Source: Deltaproteobacteria bacterium HGW-Deltaproteobacteria-14 (GTDB lineage: Bacteria > Myxococcota_A > UBA9042 > PHBI01). Taken from it: DNA of 64,000 nucleotides. Below are positions 48,194 to 56,129 of the stretch, piece by piece (positions within the stretch are counted from its first letter, which is position 1; each line of letters starts with the position of its first letter). The stretch covers positions 1-64,000 of the forward strand of contig PHBI01000082.1 of the NCBI GenBank assembly GCA_002841945.1. The letters are read 5' to 3'. The notes under the pieces were generated by a model. The model did not search any database, was not told where the DNA came from, and worked only from the letters and a program-made list of their open reading frames with translations. The position numbers and the translations under genes were made by a program.

Positions 48194-51100
48194 CGTCCAA
48201 GCCCACCTCCGGGATCGACCACGCCTCCTCGGCGGCGAGGAAGTGGGCCACGCCGAGGTAGCGCCAGGGCGCTTCGTCGCTGGTGCGGGCGAGGACGAAG
48301 GCGGTCTCGCCGGGGCGAGGACGCACCGGGCCGCGGGGGTGGGGGAGGCGATCGGGCGCACTCAAGGCGCCGGAGCCCTCGGCGAGGACGAAGAGGTGGC
48401 CGTCGACGCGCTGCGCAGGGCCCACGGGGGGCGCCGAGAGCGAGAACGCTGCAGCCAGGTCGTCGTCCGCCACCTGCGTGCCGACAGCGGGCGCCAGGGC
48501 CTCGGGTCGAATGACGTCGTCGAGGAGCGCCAGCGGCTCGTCACCAGGGCGCGCGTTCATCGGCGGATGTGCCGGATTGTCACTGGCAAATACGATGCCA
48601 CTCGGCGACTTCACGAGGCGCTTGATGTGGTACGTCTGCGTGTCGTCGTCCTGGGTCCGCGCGAGCAGGACGACGCGATCGAGCAGCCGACTCAGCGCGG
48701 CCCCGCGCGCCCAGCGCAGCACGAGCCAGTCCCCGTCGCGGATGCCGACGCGCCACGGGACCGCGTCCCCCGACATGGAGTCCCCCCACGCCCGCACCGC
48801 GAAGCACGCCTCGCGGTCGAAGTCGCCTGGCAGTGACACCTCGTCGACGTCGATGCCAGCTGCGTCCTGACCCGTCCCCTGCCACCCGGCGGCCGCCCGC
48901 AGGCTCGGGAACGCGACCACCCGCCCGCGGGCCGGCAGCGCGATCAACGGCGCGTCGTCGGCCTCGACCGGCGCCACCCACCACCCGTCCGGGCTCGGGG
49001 CGAAGCGCACCCGGAAGCTCGTCCCCGGCCTCCCGGCGTCCGGCCCGAACCAGCGGCGCAGGAGATCCGGCAGCTCGTTCGTCGCGGTCCCCACCGGGCG
49101 GGCCACGTTCACCGCGATCTTCGCGAAGCGGAACGTCCAGTGGCGGCCGTCGGGCAGCCGGACGTCCGTGTCCCCCTGTGGCAGCTCCGGTGCCCGCGCC
49201 CGGTCAGGGAGCTTCAGGATCGGCCCCCGAGCGTTGTGGATGAGCTTCGCCTCGAACGCCGTGCCCGCCGCCGCCGCAGACTCCGAGGCGCGGCGCTGGC
49301 GGTAGAGGTAGAGCCGGTAGTCCACCAGCTCGCGGGTCATCGCGACCAACGCGTCGCGCAGCTCCGCCGGGACGGCGAACGTCGGCTCGAAGCGCGTCTC
49401 CGTCAGCCGAAACTGCGCCGGCTTGCCCGTCGTCCAGTGCGTCAGCGGCCACTTCGTCCAGTACGCCCGCCACCGCGCGGGCGACGCGGCCCGCGGGTCG
49501 CCGAGCTTCTTGTCGACGAGGTCCGCCTCGAGCCCCGGCGAGCGCAGCATGATGGCGCGCGACCGCTCGCACACGGCGCCGAGGTCCGCGCCGTCGGTCA
49601 GGGCGTCCAGCTTGAGGAGCGCCTCGAGCACCACCATCTTGAACGACTTCGTCAGCGCCTCGCGCCGCTCGACCGCCCGCAGAAAGCCCCCGACCGCCGC
49701 CAGCGTGCGCCGCTCGTCCTCGCTCAGCTGCCCCTCGGACGCCACGAAGTCGAACCACCCGTCGAAGGACTTGAGCGTCGCCGGGTTCAGCCCCTGCCGC
49801 GCCAGCTCGCCGACCAACGGCCGCGCCCCACGCAGCGCGACGTGGTCGCGGAACGCCCGCACCACCGCGTGGCTCGCCCCGGAGGGCAAGAGCCGCCGCA
49901 GCAGATCCTTGGCCTCGAGCGCGACGTCCACGCTGCAGCCCGGCGGCAACACGGCCTCGGCGCCCTCGTCGAGCCACGCGCGCACCGACACCGGCCCCGC
50001 CGGCCCGCGCCCGAGGTTCACCAGCGACCGCACCCGGTCCAGAAACACCCGGTGGTTACCGACGAAGTCGATGACCGTCAGGCGGTCTTTCCCCGGCGCC
50101 CGCCGCAGCCCACGCCCGAGCTGCTGCAGGAAGACGACCGGCGACTCGGTCGGTCGCAGCATGACGACGCGGTCCAGCGCTGGTAGATCGACCCCTTCGT
50201 TGAAGAGATCGACCGTCGCCAGCGCGCCCACGGTCCCGTCCGCGAGGCCGGCCAGCGCCGCCACGCGATCAGCGCTTCCCGGCCCCGAGTGCACCGCCCG
50301 GGCAGCGACGCCGCGCTCGGAGAGCCAGCGCGCGACGAAGTCCGCGTGGGGGATCGAGCAGCAGAACACCAGCGTCCGCGTGCCCGGGTGCGCCTCCCAC
50401 CCCTCCCACAGCCGCTCCATCCGCGCCTGGGTGGCGACCGCGGCGGTCAGGTCGGCCAGCTGGAAGCGCCCGCTTCGCCAAGGGATCGGGCGGTAGTCGA
50501 CGTTGTCCACGAGGCCGAAGTAGGAAAACGGCACGAGGTGCCCGAGGGTGATGCCGACCCCGAGGTCCGCCTCGAACGCCACGTGGTCGTCGAACAGCCC
50601 GAGGATGTCGCCGCCGTCGCCGCGCTCGGGGGTCGCCGTCAGCCCGAGCCGAAAGCGCGTGTCGAGGTGGTCGAGCACGCGCCGGTAGCTGGTCGCGTCG
50701 GCGTGGTGGACCTCGTCGACGACGAGATAGTCGAAGGCGTCGCGGGCCACGCGGGCCAGCTGCTCGGGGCGGGCGAGCTTCTGGACCGACGCGAACACGA
50801 CGTCGCCCCGGAGATCGTCGAAGGGGCCGGCGAACCAGCTGAAGCGCGCGCCGGGGAACACCCGGCGGAAGGCGCTCGCCGCCTGCCTCAGGAGCTCGTC
50901 GCGGTGGGCCACGAACAGCACGCGCGGCGTGCGACCCAGCTCCGCGGCCAGCGCGGCGACGTCGAACGCCGCGAGCAGGGTCTTTCCGAGGCCCGTCGCG
51001 AGCACGACGACCGCGCGGTCGCGGTGGGCGTCCCGGGCGCGTGACAGCGCGTCGAGCGCGTCCTGCTGAACGTCGCGCGGGGTCAGCGGGCCGGCGGCGT

Positions 51101-52154
51101 CGACGAGGACCTCGCCCTGGGGCAGCGGGACGGCGGCGGCGCGCGCGCGCAGGGCGTACGCCTCGAGCCAGTCGTCGTCGATGTCCGTCGCGCGCTCCCA
51201 CCAGGACGCGAAGGCGCGCTGGACCTCGTCGAAGCCCTCCGGATCCACCGCGCGATCGAGGCGCAGGTTCCACTCGATGCCGTCGGTCAGCGCGGCGCGG
51301 GAGAGGTTCGAGCTGCCGACGAACGCGACGGCGCGCTCGCCGCCGACCAGGATCCAGGCCTTCGGGTGGAAGGTCGAGCCGAGCTCCGCCCGGACGCCCT
51401 CCTCGACGACCTTCACCGTGAGCGCGCCGCGCTCTGCCGTCGGGCCGTCCTCTTCCGCGGCGTCACCGGCGAGCGCCGCGCCGCGCGCGAGGTCCAAGAG
51501 GCGCCGCAGGGCTTCGGCCTGGGTGAGGTTGAGGTAGTCGCCGGTGAGGATCCGGACCGCCGCGCCCCGCTCGACGGCGTCGTGGAGGTCCCGCTCGAGC
51601 TCGCGCACCCCCGACGTCATGGCGAAGGCGGCGAGGATGGAGAGCTCGGTGGCGCCTCCGAGATACTCGCCGAGGTGGGCGCGGAACGGGTCGCGCGCCC
51701 CGCCGGTCGCGAGGCGTGGGCGCGGGCGGTCGGCCGGGCGGACGGGGATGCGCCCCGGCACCTTGTAGTTGCCCGCCGCGGGGATGACGAAGCGCACGCC
51801 GCCGCGCGGGTCGTCCACGTCGCCGGTGAAGCGCGGGATGACGTGGACGTGGAGGTGCATGACGGTCTGTCCGCCCGCCTCGCCGACGTTGACGCCGATG
51901 TTGTAGCCGTCGGGCGCGAGCTCGGCGTCGAGCTGACGCTTGACCTCCTCGACGAGCGCGAAGATGGCGCGCTGCTCGTCCGCCGTCGCCTCGAACCACG
52001 TCGGCACGAGGCGCTTTGGGATGACGAGCGTGTGCCCGGGGCTGACCGGGAAGCCGTCACGAATCGCGAAGGCGAGCGCGTTCGACGCCACCCACTCGCT
52101 CGCGGGTCGCGAAAGGAAGACAGAGCTGGCCGGAGCGTCGGGCGGGTTGGCCAT
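48174..52154 (-). CDS. HIT - PLD nuclease - SF2 helicase - S24 peptidase-like giant protein
   Basis: A 1326-residue four-module protein. (1) Residues 1-~125 are a HIT domain: GFPVSPGHTLVIPKR and H100-L-H-V-H104-V, the His triad that binds and cleaves nucleotide phosphoanhydrides. (2) ~155-310 is a PLD-like nuclease: H263-P-K265, GSSNLSRAAL. (3) ~350-720 is an SF2 helicase: ATGLGKT, VLFVAHRDELL, VVDEVHHADA, LGLTATPERGDGG, VDLFNEGVDLPALD, QQLGRGLRR. (4) After ~380 residues of unassigned sequence, ~1115-1190 is S24/LexA-like: FAVRAWGDSMSGD with S1126, IRDGDWLVLRW, and YHIKRLVKS with K1178, then SDNPAHPP. Active-site residues are present in all four. ATG at 52154 chosen; a TTG precedes it. Confidence 0.88.
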   Translation of the reverse strand: MANPPDAPASSVFLSRPASEWVASNALAFAIRDGFPVSPGHTLVIPKRLVPTWFEATADEQRAIFALVEEVKRQLDAELAPDGYNIGVNVGEAGGQTVMHLHVHVIPRFTGDVDDPRGGVRFVIPAAGNYKVPGRIPVRPADRPRPRLATGGARDPFRAHLGEYLGGATELSILAAFAMTSGVRELERDLHDAVERGAAVRILTGDYLNLTQAEALRRLLDLARGAALAGDAAEEDGPTAERGALTVKVVEEGVRAELGSTFHPKAWILVGGERAVAFVGSSNLSRAALTDGIEWNLRLDRAVDPEGFDEVQRAFASWWERATDIDDDWLEAYALRARAAAVPLPQGEVLVDAAGPLTPRDVQQDALDALSRARDAHRDRAVVVLATGLGKTLLAAFDVAALAAELGRTPRVLFVAHRDELLRQAASAFRRVFPGARFSWFAGPFDDLRGDVVFASVQKLARPEQLARVARDAFDYLVVDEVHHADATSYRRVLDHLDTRFRLGLTATPERGDGGDILGLFDDHVAFEADLGVGITLGHLVPFSYFGLVDNVDYRPIPWRSGRFQLADLTAAVATQARMERLWEGWEAHPGTRTLVFCCSIPHADFVARWLSERGVAARAVHSGPGSADRVAALAGLADGTVGALATVDLFNEGVDLPALDRVVMLRPTESPVVFLQQLGRGLRRAPGKDRLTVIDFVGNHRVFLDRVRSLVNLGRGPAGPVSVRAWLDEGAEAVLPPGCSVDVALEAKDLLRRLLPSGASHAVVRAFRDHVALRGARPLVGELARQGLNPATLKSFDGWFDFVASEGQLSEDERRTLAAVGGFLRAVERREALTKSFKMVVLEALLKLDALTDGADLGAVCERSRAIMLRSPGLEADLVDKKLGDPRAASPARWRAYWTKWPLTHWTTGKPAQFRLTETRFEPTFAVPAELRDALVAMTRELVDYRLYLYRQRRASESAAAAGTAFEAKLIHNARGPILKLPDRARAPELPQGDTDVRLPDGRHWTFRFAKIAVNVARPVGTATNELPDLLRRWFGPDAGRPGTSFRVRFAPSPDGWWVAPVEADDAPLIALPARGRVVAFPSLRAAAGWQGTGQDAAGIDVDEVSLPGDFDREACFAVRAWGDSMSGDAVPWRVGIRDGDWLVLRWARGAALSRLLDRVVLLARTQDDDTQTYHIKRLVKSPSGIVFASDNPAHPPMNARPGDEPLALLDDVIRPEALAPAVGTQVADDDLAAAFSLSAPPVGPAQRVDGHLFVLAEGSGALSAPDRLPHPRGPVRPRPGETAFVLARTSDEAPWRYLGVAHFLAAEEAWSIPEVGLDVTPPPA

Positions 52155-52289
52155 CAACGGGGAGCATCACCGACCAGGGGATCGCACGCAACCGGCGCCG
52201 CCCTCCGGCGAACCGAGCGAGCTGCGGAATCACGAGAAAAATCGCGGAAAAAGTGACCGCTTAATCGACACCCGTTCAGTGAAAATCTC

Positions 52290-53555
52290 TTGACCGAGTT
52301 CCGCGGTGTCAGAAATGGCCGTGGTGACCGCCAGGAGCTCGTTGGGAGGCGTGATCCGCGGAAAAAGCCTCGCGAGGTGGCTCGAGCCCTGAAACAAAAC
52401 GCCCACCGTCCGGATGACGCCGTCACCGCGACGATCGCGCCCCCTCCCCGCGAGCCGATCGCCCTCGACGCCCACCTCCGCGACCTCAACGCCCGCCTTC
52501 AACGCCGCGACGATCGCCTCGGTGAGCTCGCCCGCCGCCTGTGGGAGGTCGACGGCTGGCGGCACCTCGGCTACGCGAGCCCGGCCCAATATTGCCACGA
52601 GCGGCTCGGCGGCTCGCTCGCCGCCGTCAAGGCGCGCATCACCCTCGACCGCGGCTGCGATCGGCTACCCGAGGTCGCCGTCGCCCTCGCCGACGGCGAC
52701 CTCGCGTTCGAGGCCGCCCGGCTCGTGTCGCGGGTCGCCGACCCGACCACCGTCGACGCCTGGCTCCGACGCGCGGCCTGCCGAACGGTCAAGCACCTCC
52801 AGGAAGAGGTCGAGGCCGTCGAGGCCATCGCCCGTGCCGACGGGCTCACCAGCAGCCTCGCCCCACCCGACGAAGAGACGATGGAGCAGTACTTCGACCT
52901 CGAGCGCGCCATGCTCGACGGCACCATCGCCGAGCTGCTCGCCCACGGGGGCCAGATGTCCGGAGGCGAGCGCCCCGGATCCACGCCAGGGTTGGGGGCT
53001 CATACGCAGCCGAGCCGGATGTCCGGAGGCGAGCGCCCCGGATCCACGCCCGGGTTGGCGGCTCATACGCAGCCGAGCCAGATGTCCGGGACCCCGGAGA
53101 GCGCCGAGGAGCGCCCCGTGGCGGGGCGCGTGCCGCTGCGGCTGCGCCTGGGCGCGGACGTGGCGGCGTTCTGGCGCAACGTCGAGGGGTGGTTCCGGGC
53201 GGCGGGAGAGCCGGGCGACTTCGTGGACTTCCTGATTCGGACCTTCTGGCACACGTGGCTGGTGCAGGACCCGAGCGCGCGCGCCGACGTCTACGAGCGC
53301 GAGCGCCACCGCTGCGCCTCGCCCGTTTGCTCGAACCGCGACCTCACCCCGCATCACCTCGTCTTCCGCAGCCACGGCGGGGACGACGAGGACACGAACG
53401 TCGTCGGCCTCTGCGTCCGCTGCCACCTCGAGCTCGTCCACCTCGGGCGCCTCCGGGCAGAGCCGCCCGCCGACCACGTGCGCTGGACCTTCGGACGGGC
53501 CCCGCTGCTCGTGGTCGACGGCCGGAGGGCCGACCCGCTCGGTCAGGCGGGGTGA
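52290..53555 (+). CDS. HNH endonuclease-domain protein, N-terminally truncated paralogue
   Basis: A 421-residue frame starting at TTG. From residue ~55 it follows the long copy at 31942-33504 closely (LDAHLRDLNARLQRRDDRLGELA, YASPAQYCHERLGGSLAAVKAR), including the intact C-terminal HNH (CSNRDLTPHHLVFRSHGG, GLCVRCHLELVH). The N-terminal ~150 residues of the long copy are missing. The linker holds two 63-bp units (52953-53015, 53016-53078) and the start of a third. A rather AT-rich stretch lies just upstream. The start is uncertain. It may still produce an active nuclease domain. Its end overlaps the convergent Cys-rich gene by 13 bases. Confidence 0.75.
   Translation: MTEFRGVRNGRGDRQELVGRRDPRKKPREVARALKQNAHRPDDAVTATIAPPPREPIALDAHLRDLNARLQRRDDRLGELARRLWEVDGWRHLGYASPAQYCHERLGGSLAAVKARITLDRGCDRLPEVAVALADGDLAFEAARLVSRVADPTTVDAWLRRAACRTVKHLQEEVEAVEAIARADGLTSSLAPPDEETMEQYFDLERAMLDGTIAELLAHGGQMSGGERPGSTPGLGAHTQPSRMSGGERPGSTPGLAAHTQPSQMSGTPESAEERPVAGRVPLRLRLGADVAAFWRNVEGWFRAAGEPGDFVDFLIRTFWHTWLVQDPSARADVYERERHRCASPVCSNRDLTPHHLVFRSHGGDDEDTNVVGLCVRCHLELVHLGRLRAEPPADHVRWTFGRAPLLVVDGRRADPLGQAG
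52953..53087 (+). repeat. 63-bp in-frame minisatellite in the short HNH gene
   Basis: Units begin at 52953, 53016 and 53079 (CAGATGTCC or CGGATGTCC), the first two complete and ~95% identical. Each encodes 21 residues (MSGGERPGSTPGL...). Homologous to the unit at 32440-32502 in the long copy. Confidence 0.92.
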
Positions 53556-53929
53556 CCGCCGCAGGTCCAGGTGTCCGGGCCGTGGTGCTTCAACGTGCGC
53601 GTCCCGCCCACGCTGTACGCCGAGCAGCGGCACGCGTAGACGCGGCTCGTGCGACCCGACAGGCGCGAGGTCAGCCACGGGTTCGCCCCCGGCGCCTCGC
53701 CCCCCAGCGCGATCGCGTCGAAGATCGCCGCGTACTCGTCCGGCAGCGACGGCTCACCCTCGAGCGCAAAGCCGGGCACGTTGAGCACCTCGATCTCGCA
53801 GCGCCGGCACACCACGTGGTTACACGCGACGTACTCCTCAGGGTCCGTCCAGCGCGCCGCCGGATCCGCCGGGATGTCGTACGGCGCGCTCACCAGGAGC
53901 CCCCCTTCGCGACAGTACGCCTCGGCCAC
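53543..53929 (-). CDS. Small Cys-rich protein, unknown
   Basis: A 128-residue protein from GTG 53929 with GGGAGG upstream (an ATG is lacking). It reads VACNHVVCRRCEIEVLNV (C-x4-C-x2-C), SGRTSRVYACRCSAYSV and TWTCGGHPA at the C-terminus, seven Cys in all with His nearby, suggesting a zinc-stabilised small domain. The middle segment SLPDEYAAIFDAIALGGEAPG is acidic. I do not recognise it. Divergent from fadH and convergent with the HNH gene. Confidence 0.65.
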   Translation of the reverse strand: MAEAYCREGGLLVSAPYDIPADPAARWTDPEEYVACNHVVCRRCEIEVLNVPGFALEGEPSLPDEYAAIFDAIALGGEAPGANPWLTSRLSGRTSRVYACRCSAYSVGGTRTLKHHGPDTWTCGGHPA

Positions 53930-54100
53930 CCTGCCCTCCCAGCGTTCATCGACCAGACCGCGCGACTGTATCGGTCCACGCCATGGCGAGCCACCGGAGC
54001 CGCGGCCAACGGCAAGCCAATCGGCTCGCGTCCACCGCCCCGCGGCGCTACAACCGTGGGCAGACACACAGCCGCCGCCCCCCCCGAGCGAGGACCGCCG

Positions 54101-56125
54101 ATGACCGCGCACCCGACCTACCCGCACCTCCTCGCGCCCCTCGAGCTCGGGCACGTGACGCTCAAGAACCGCGTGCTCATGGGCTCGATGCACGTCGGCC
54201 TCGAGGAGCAGGTCGGCCCGCTCACCAAGCTCGCCGCCTACTTCGCCCGGCGCGCCCGCGGCGGCGTCGGCCTCATGGTCACCGGCGGCATCGCCCCGAG
54301 CCGCGCCGGCTGGACCAAGCCCTTCGCCGGCACGCTGCGCAACCGCTGGGACGCCTACAAGCACAAGGTCATCACCGAGGCCGTCCACGCCGAAGGCGGC
54401 CGCATCGCCCTGCAGATCCTCCACACCGGCCGCTACGGCTACCACCCCTTCGCCGTCGCCCCGAGCCGCATCAAGTCCCCCATCAGCCCCTTCAAGCCCT
54501 GGCCGCTCACCGCCCGCGGCGTCCGCGCCACCATCGCCGACTTCGCCCGCACCACCCGCCTCGCGCGCGACGCCGGCTACGACGGCGTCGAGATCATGGG
54601 CTCCGAGGGCTACCTCCTCAACCAGTTCATCGTCGCCAAGACCAACCGCCGCAGCGACGCCTGGGGCGGCGGCTACGACAAGCGCATCCGCTTCCCCGTC
54701 GAGACCGTCAATGCCTGCCGCGACGCCGTCGGCCCCGACTTCATCCTCATCTACCGCCTCTCCATGCTCGACCTCGTCGAGGGCGGCAGCACCTGGGAGG
54801 AGGTCGTCACCCTCGCCAAGGCCATCGAGGCCGCCGGCGCGACCCTCATCAACACCGGCATCGGCTGGCACGAGGCCCGCGTCCCCACCATCGCCACCCG
54901 CGTCCCGCGCGCCGCCTTCACCTGGGTCACCGAGCGCCTGCGCGAGCACGTCTCGCTCCCGCTCATCACCTCGAACCGCATCAACATGCCCGACGTCGCC
55001 GAGCGCGTCCTCGCCTCCGGCGCCGCCGACATGGTCTCGATGGCCCGCCCGTTCCTCGCCGACCCCGACTGGGTCGACAAGGCCGCCTCCGGCCGCGAGG
55101 TCGAGATCAACACCTGCATCGCCTGCAACCAGGCCTGCCTCGACCACGCCTTCGCCAACAAGCGCGCGAGCTGCCTCGTCAACCCCCTCGCCTGCCACGA
55201 GACCGAGCTCGTCCCCACCCCCGCCCGGGTCCGCCGCACGGTCGCCGTCGTCGGCGGCGGCCCCGCCGGCCTCGCCTACGCCGGCACCGCCGCCGAGCGC
55301 GGCCACGACGTCACGCTCTTCGAGAAGGCCCCCGAGCTCGGCGGCCAGTTCAACCTCGCCAAACGCATCCCGGGCAAAGAGGAGTTCAACGAGACGCTGC
55401 GCTACTTCGCCAACCGCCTCGAGCGCGCCGGCGTCACCGTCCGCCTCTCCACCGAGGCCACCGTCGACGCCCTGCGCGGCTTCGACGAGGTCGTCCTCGC
55501 CACCGGCGTCACCCCGCGCCACGTCAAGATCCCCGGCGTCGACCACCCCTCGGTCCTGAGCTACCTCGACGTCCTGCGCCACGACGCCCCCGTCGGCCCC
55601 CGCGTCGCCATCATCGGCGCCGGCGGCATCGGCTTCGACGTCGCCGAGTTCCTCGCCCAGGGCGACGCCCGCCCGAGCCTCGACGTCGCCACCTACATGG
55701 ACCAGTGGGGCGTGGACATGACGCTCTCGACCGGCGGCGGCCTCAAGCCCCCCGTCGCCGCCACGCCCGCCCGCGCCATCACGCTCTGCCAGCGCAAGCC
55801 CGGCAAGCTCGGCGCCGGCCTCGGCAAGACCACCGGCTGGGCCCACCGCGCGTCGCTCAAGCACCTCGACGTCGAGATGCTCGCCAGCTGCGAGTACGTC
55901 GCCATCGACGACGAGGGCCTGCACCTGCGCGTCGACGGCGTCCCGCGGACGCTCGCGGTCGACAACGTCATCATCTGCGCCGGCCAGGAGCCGCTCCGCG
56001 CCCTCCAAAAGCCCCTCGAGGCCGCAGGGGCCCACGTCACCCTCATCGGCGGCGCCGACGTCGCCACCGAGCTCGACGCCAAGCGCGCCATCGCCCAGGG
56101 CACGCGCCTCGCCATGGCGCTCTAG
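54101..56125 (+). CDS. fadH: 2,4-dienoyl-CoA reductase (NADPH), FadH type
   Basis: A 674-residue iron-sulfur flavoenzyme that reduces 2,4-dienoyl-CoA during breakdown of unsaturated fatty acids. The N-terminal old-yellow-enzyme barrel has LKNRVLMGSMHVGLEE and ILHTGRYGYHP. The 4Fe-4S Cys are C339, C342, C346 and C358 (CIACNQACLDH...SC). The C-terminal half holds the FAD site VAVVGGGPAGLAYAGTAAERGHDVTLFE and NADP region AIIGAGGIGFDVAEFLAQG. Length matches E. coli FadH (672). The ATG has GAGG upstream. It works in beta-oxidation, as does the acyl-CoA dehydrogenase at 939, but the two genes are not linked. Related trimethylamine-type oxidoreductases are less likely. Confidence 0.93.
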   Translation: MTAHPTYPHLLAPLELGHVTLKNRVLMGSMHVGLEEQVGPLTKLAAYFARRARGGVGLMVTGGIAPSRAGWTKPFAGTLRNRWDAYKHKVITEAVHAEGGRIALQILHTGRYGYHPFAVAPSRIKSPISPFKPWPLTARGVRATIADFARTTRLARDAGYDGVEIMGSEGYLLNQFIVAKTNRRSDAWGGGYDKRIRFPVETVNACRDAVGPDFILIYRLSMLDLVEGGSTWEEVVTLAKAIEAAGATLINTGIGWHEARVPTIATRVPRAAFTWVTERLREHVSLPLITSNRINMPDVAERVLASGAADMVSMARPFLADPDWVDKAASGREVEINTCIACNQACLDHAFANKRASCLVNPLACHETELVPTPARVRRTVAVVGGGPAGLAYAGTAAERGHDVTLFEKAPELGGQFNLAKRIPGKEEFNETLRYFANRLERAGVTVRLSTEATVDALRGFDEVVLATGVTPRHVKIPGVDHPSVLSYLDVLRHDAPVGPRVAIIGAGGIGFDVAEFLAQGDARPSLDVATYMDQWGVDMTLSTGGGLKPPVAATPARAITLCQRKPGKLGAGLGKTTGWAHRASLKHLDVEMLASCEYVAIDDEGLHLRVDGVPRTLAVDNVIICAGQEPLRALQKPLEAAGAHVTLIGGADVATELDAKRAIAQGTRLAMAL

Positions 56126-56129
56126 CGAC

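Noticed and set aside
45077..52154. Mokosh, Hachiman or Zorya system
   Set aside because: Mokosh uses an SF1-type helicase; Hachiman and Zorya need partner genes (HamA-like, ZorAB-like) that are not present. The match is only in general domain types.
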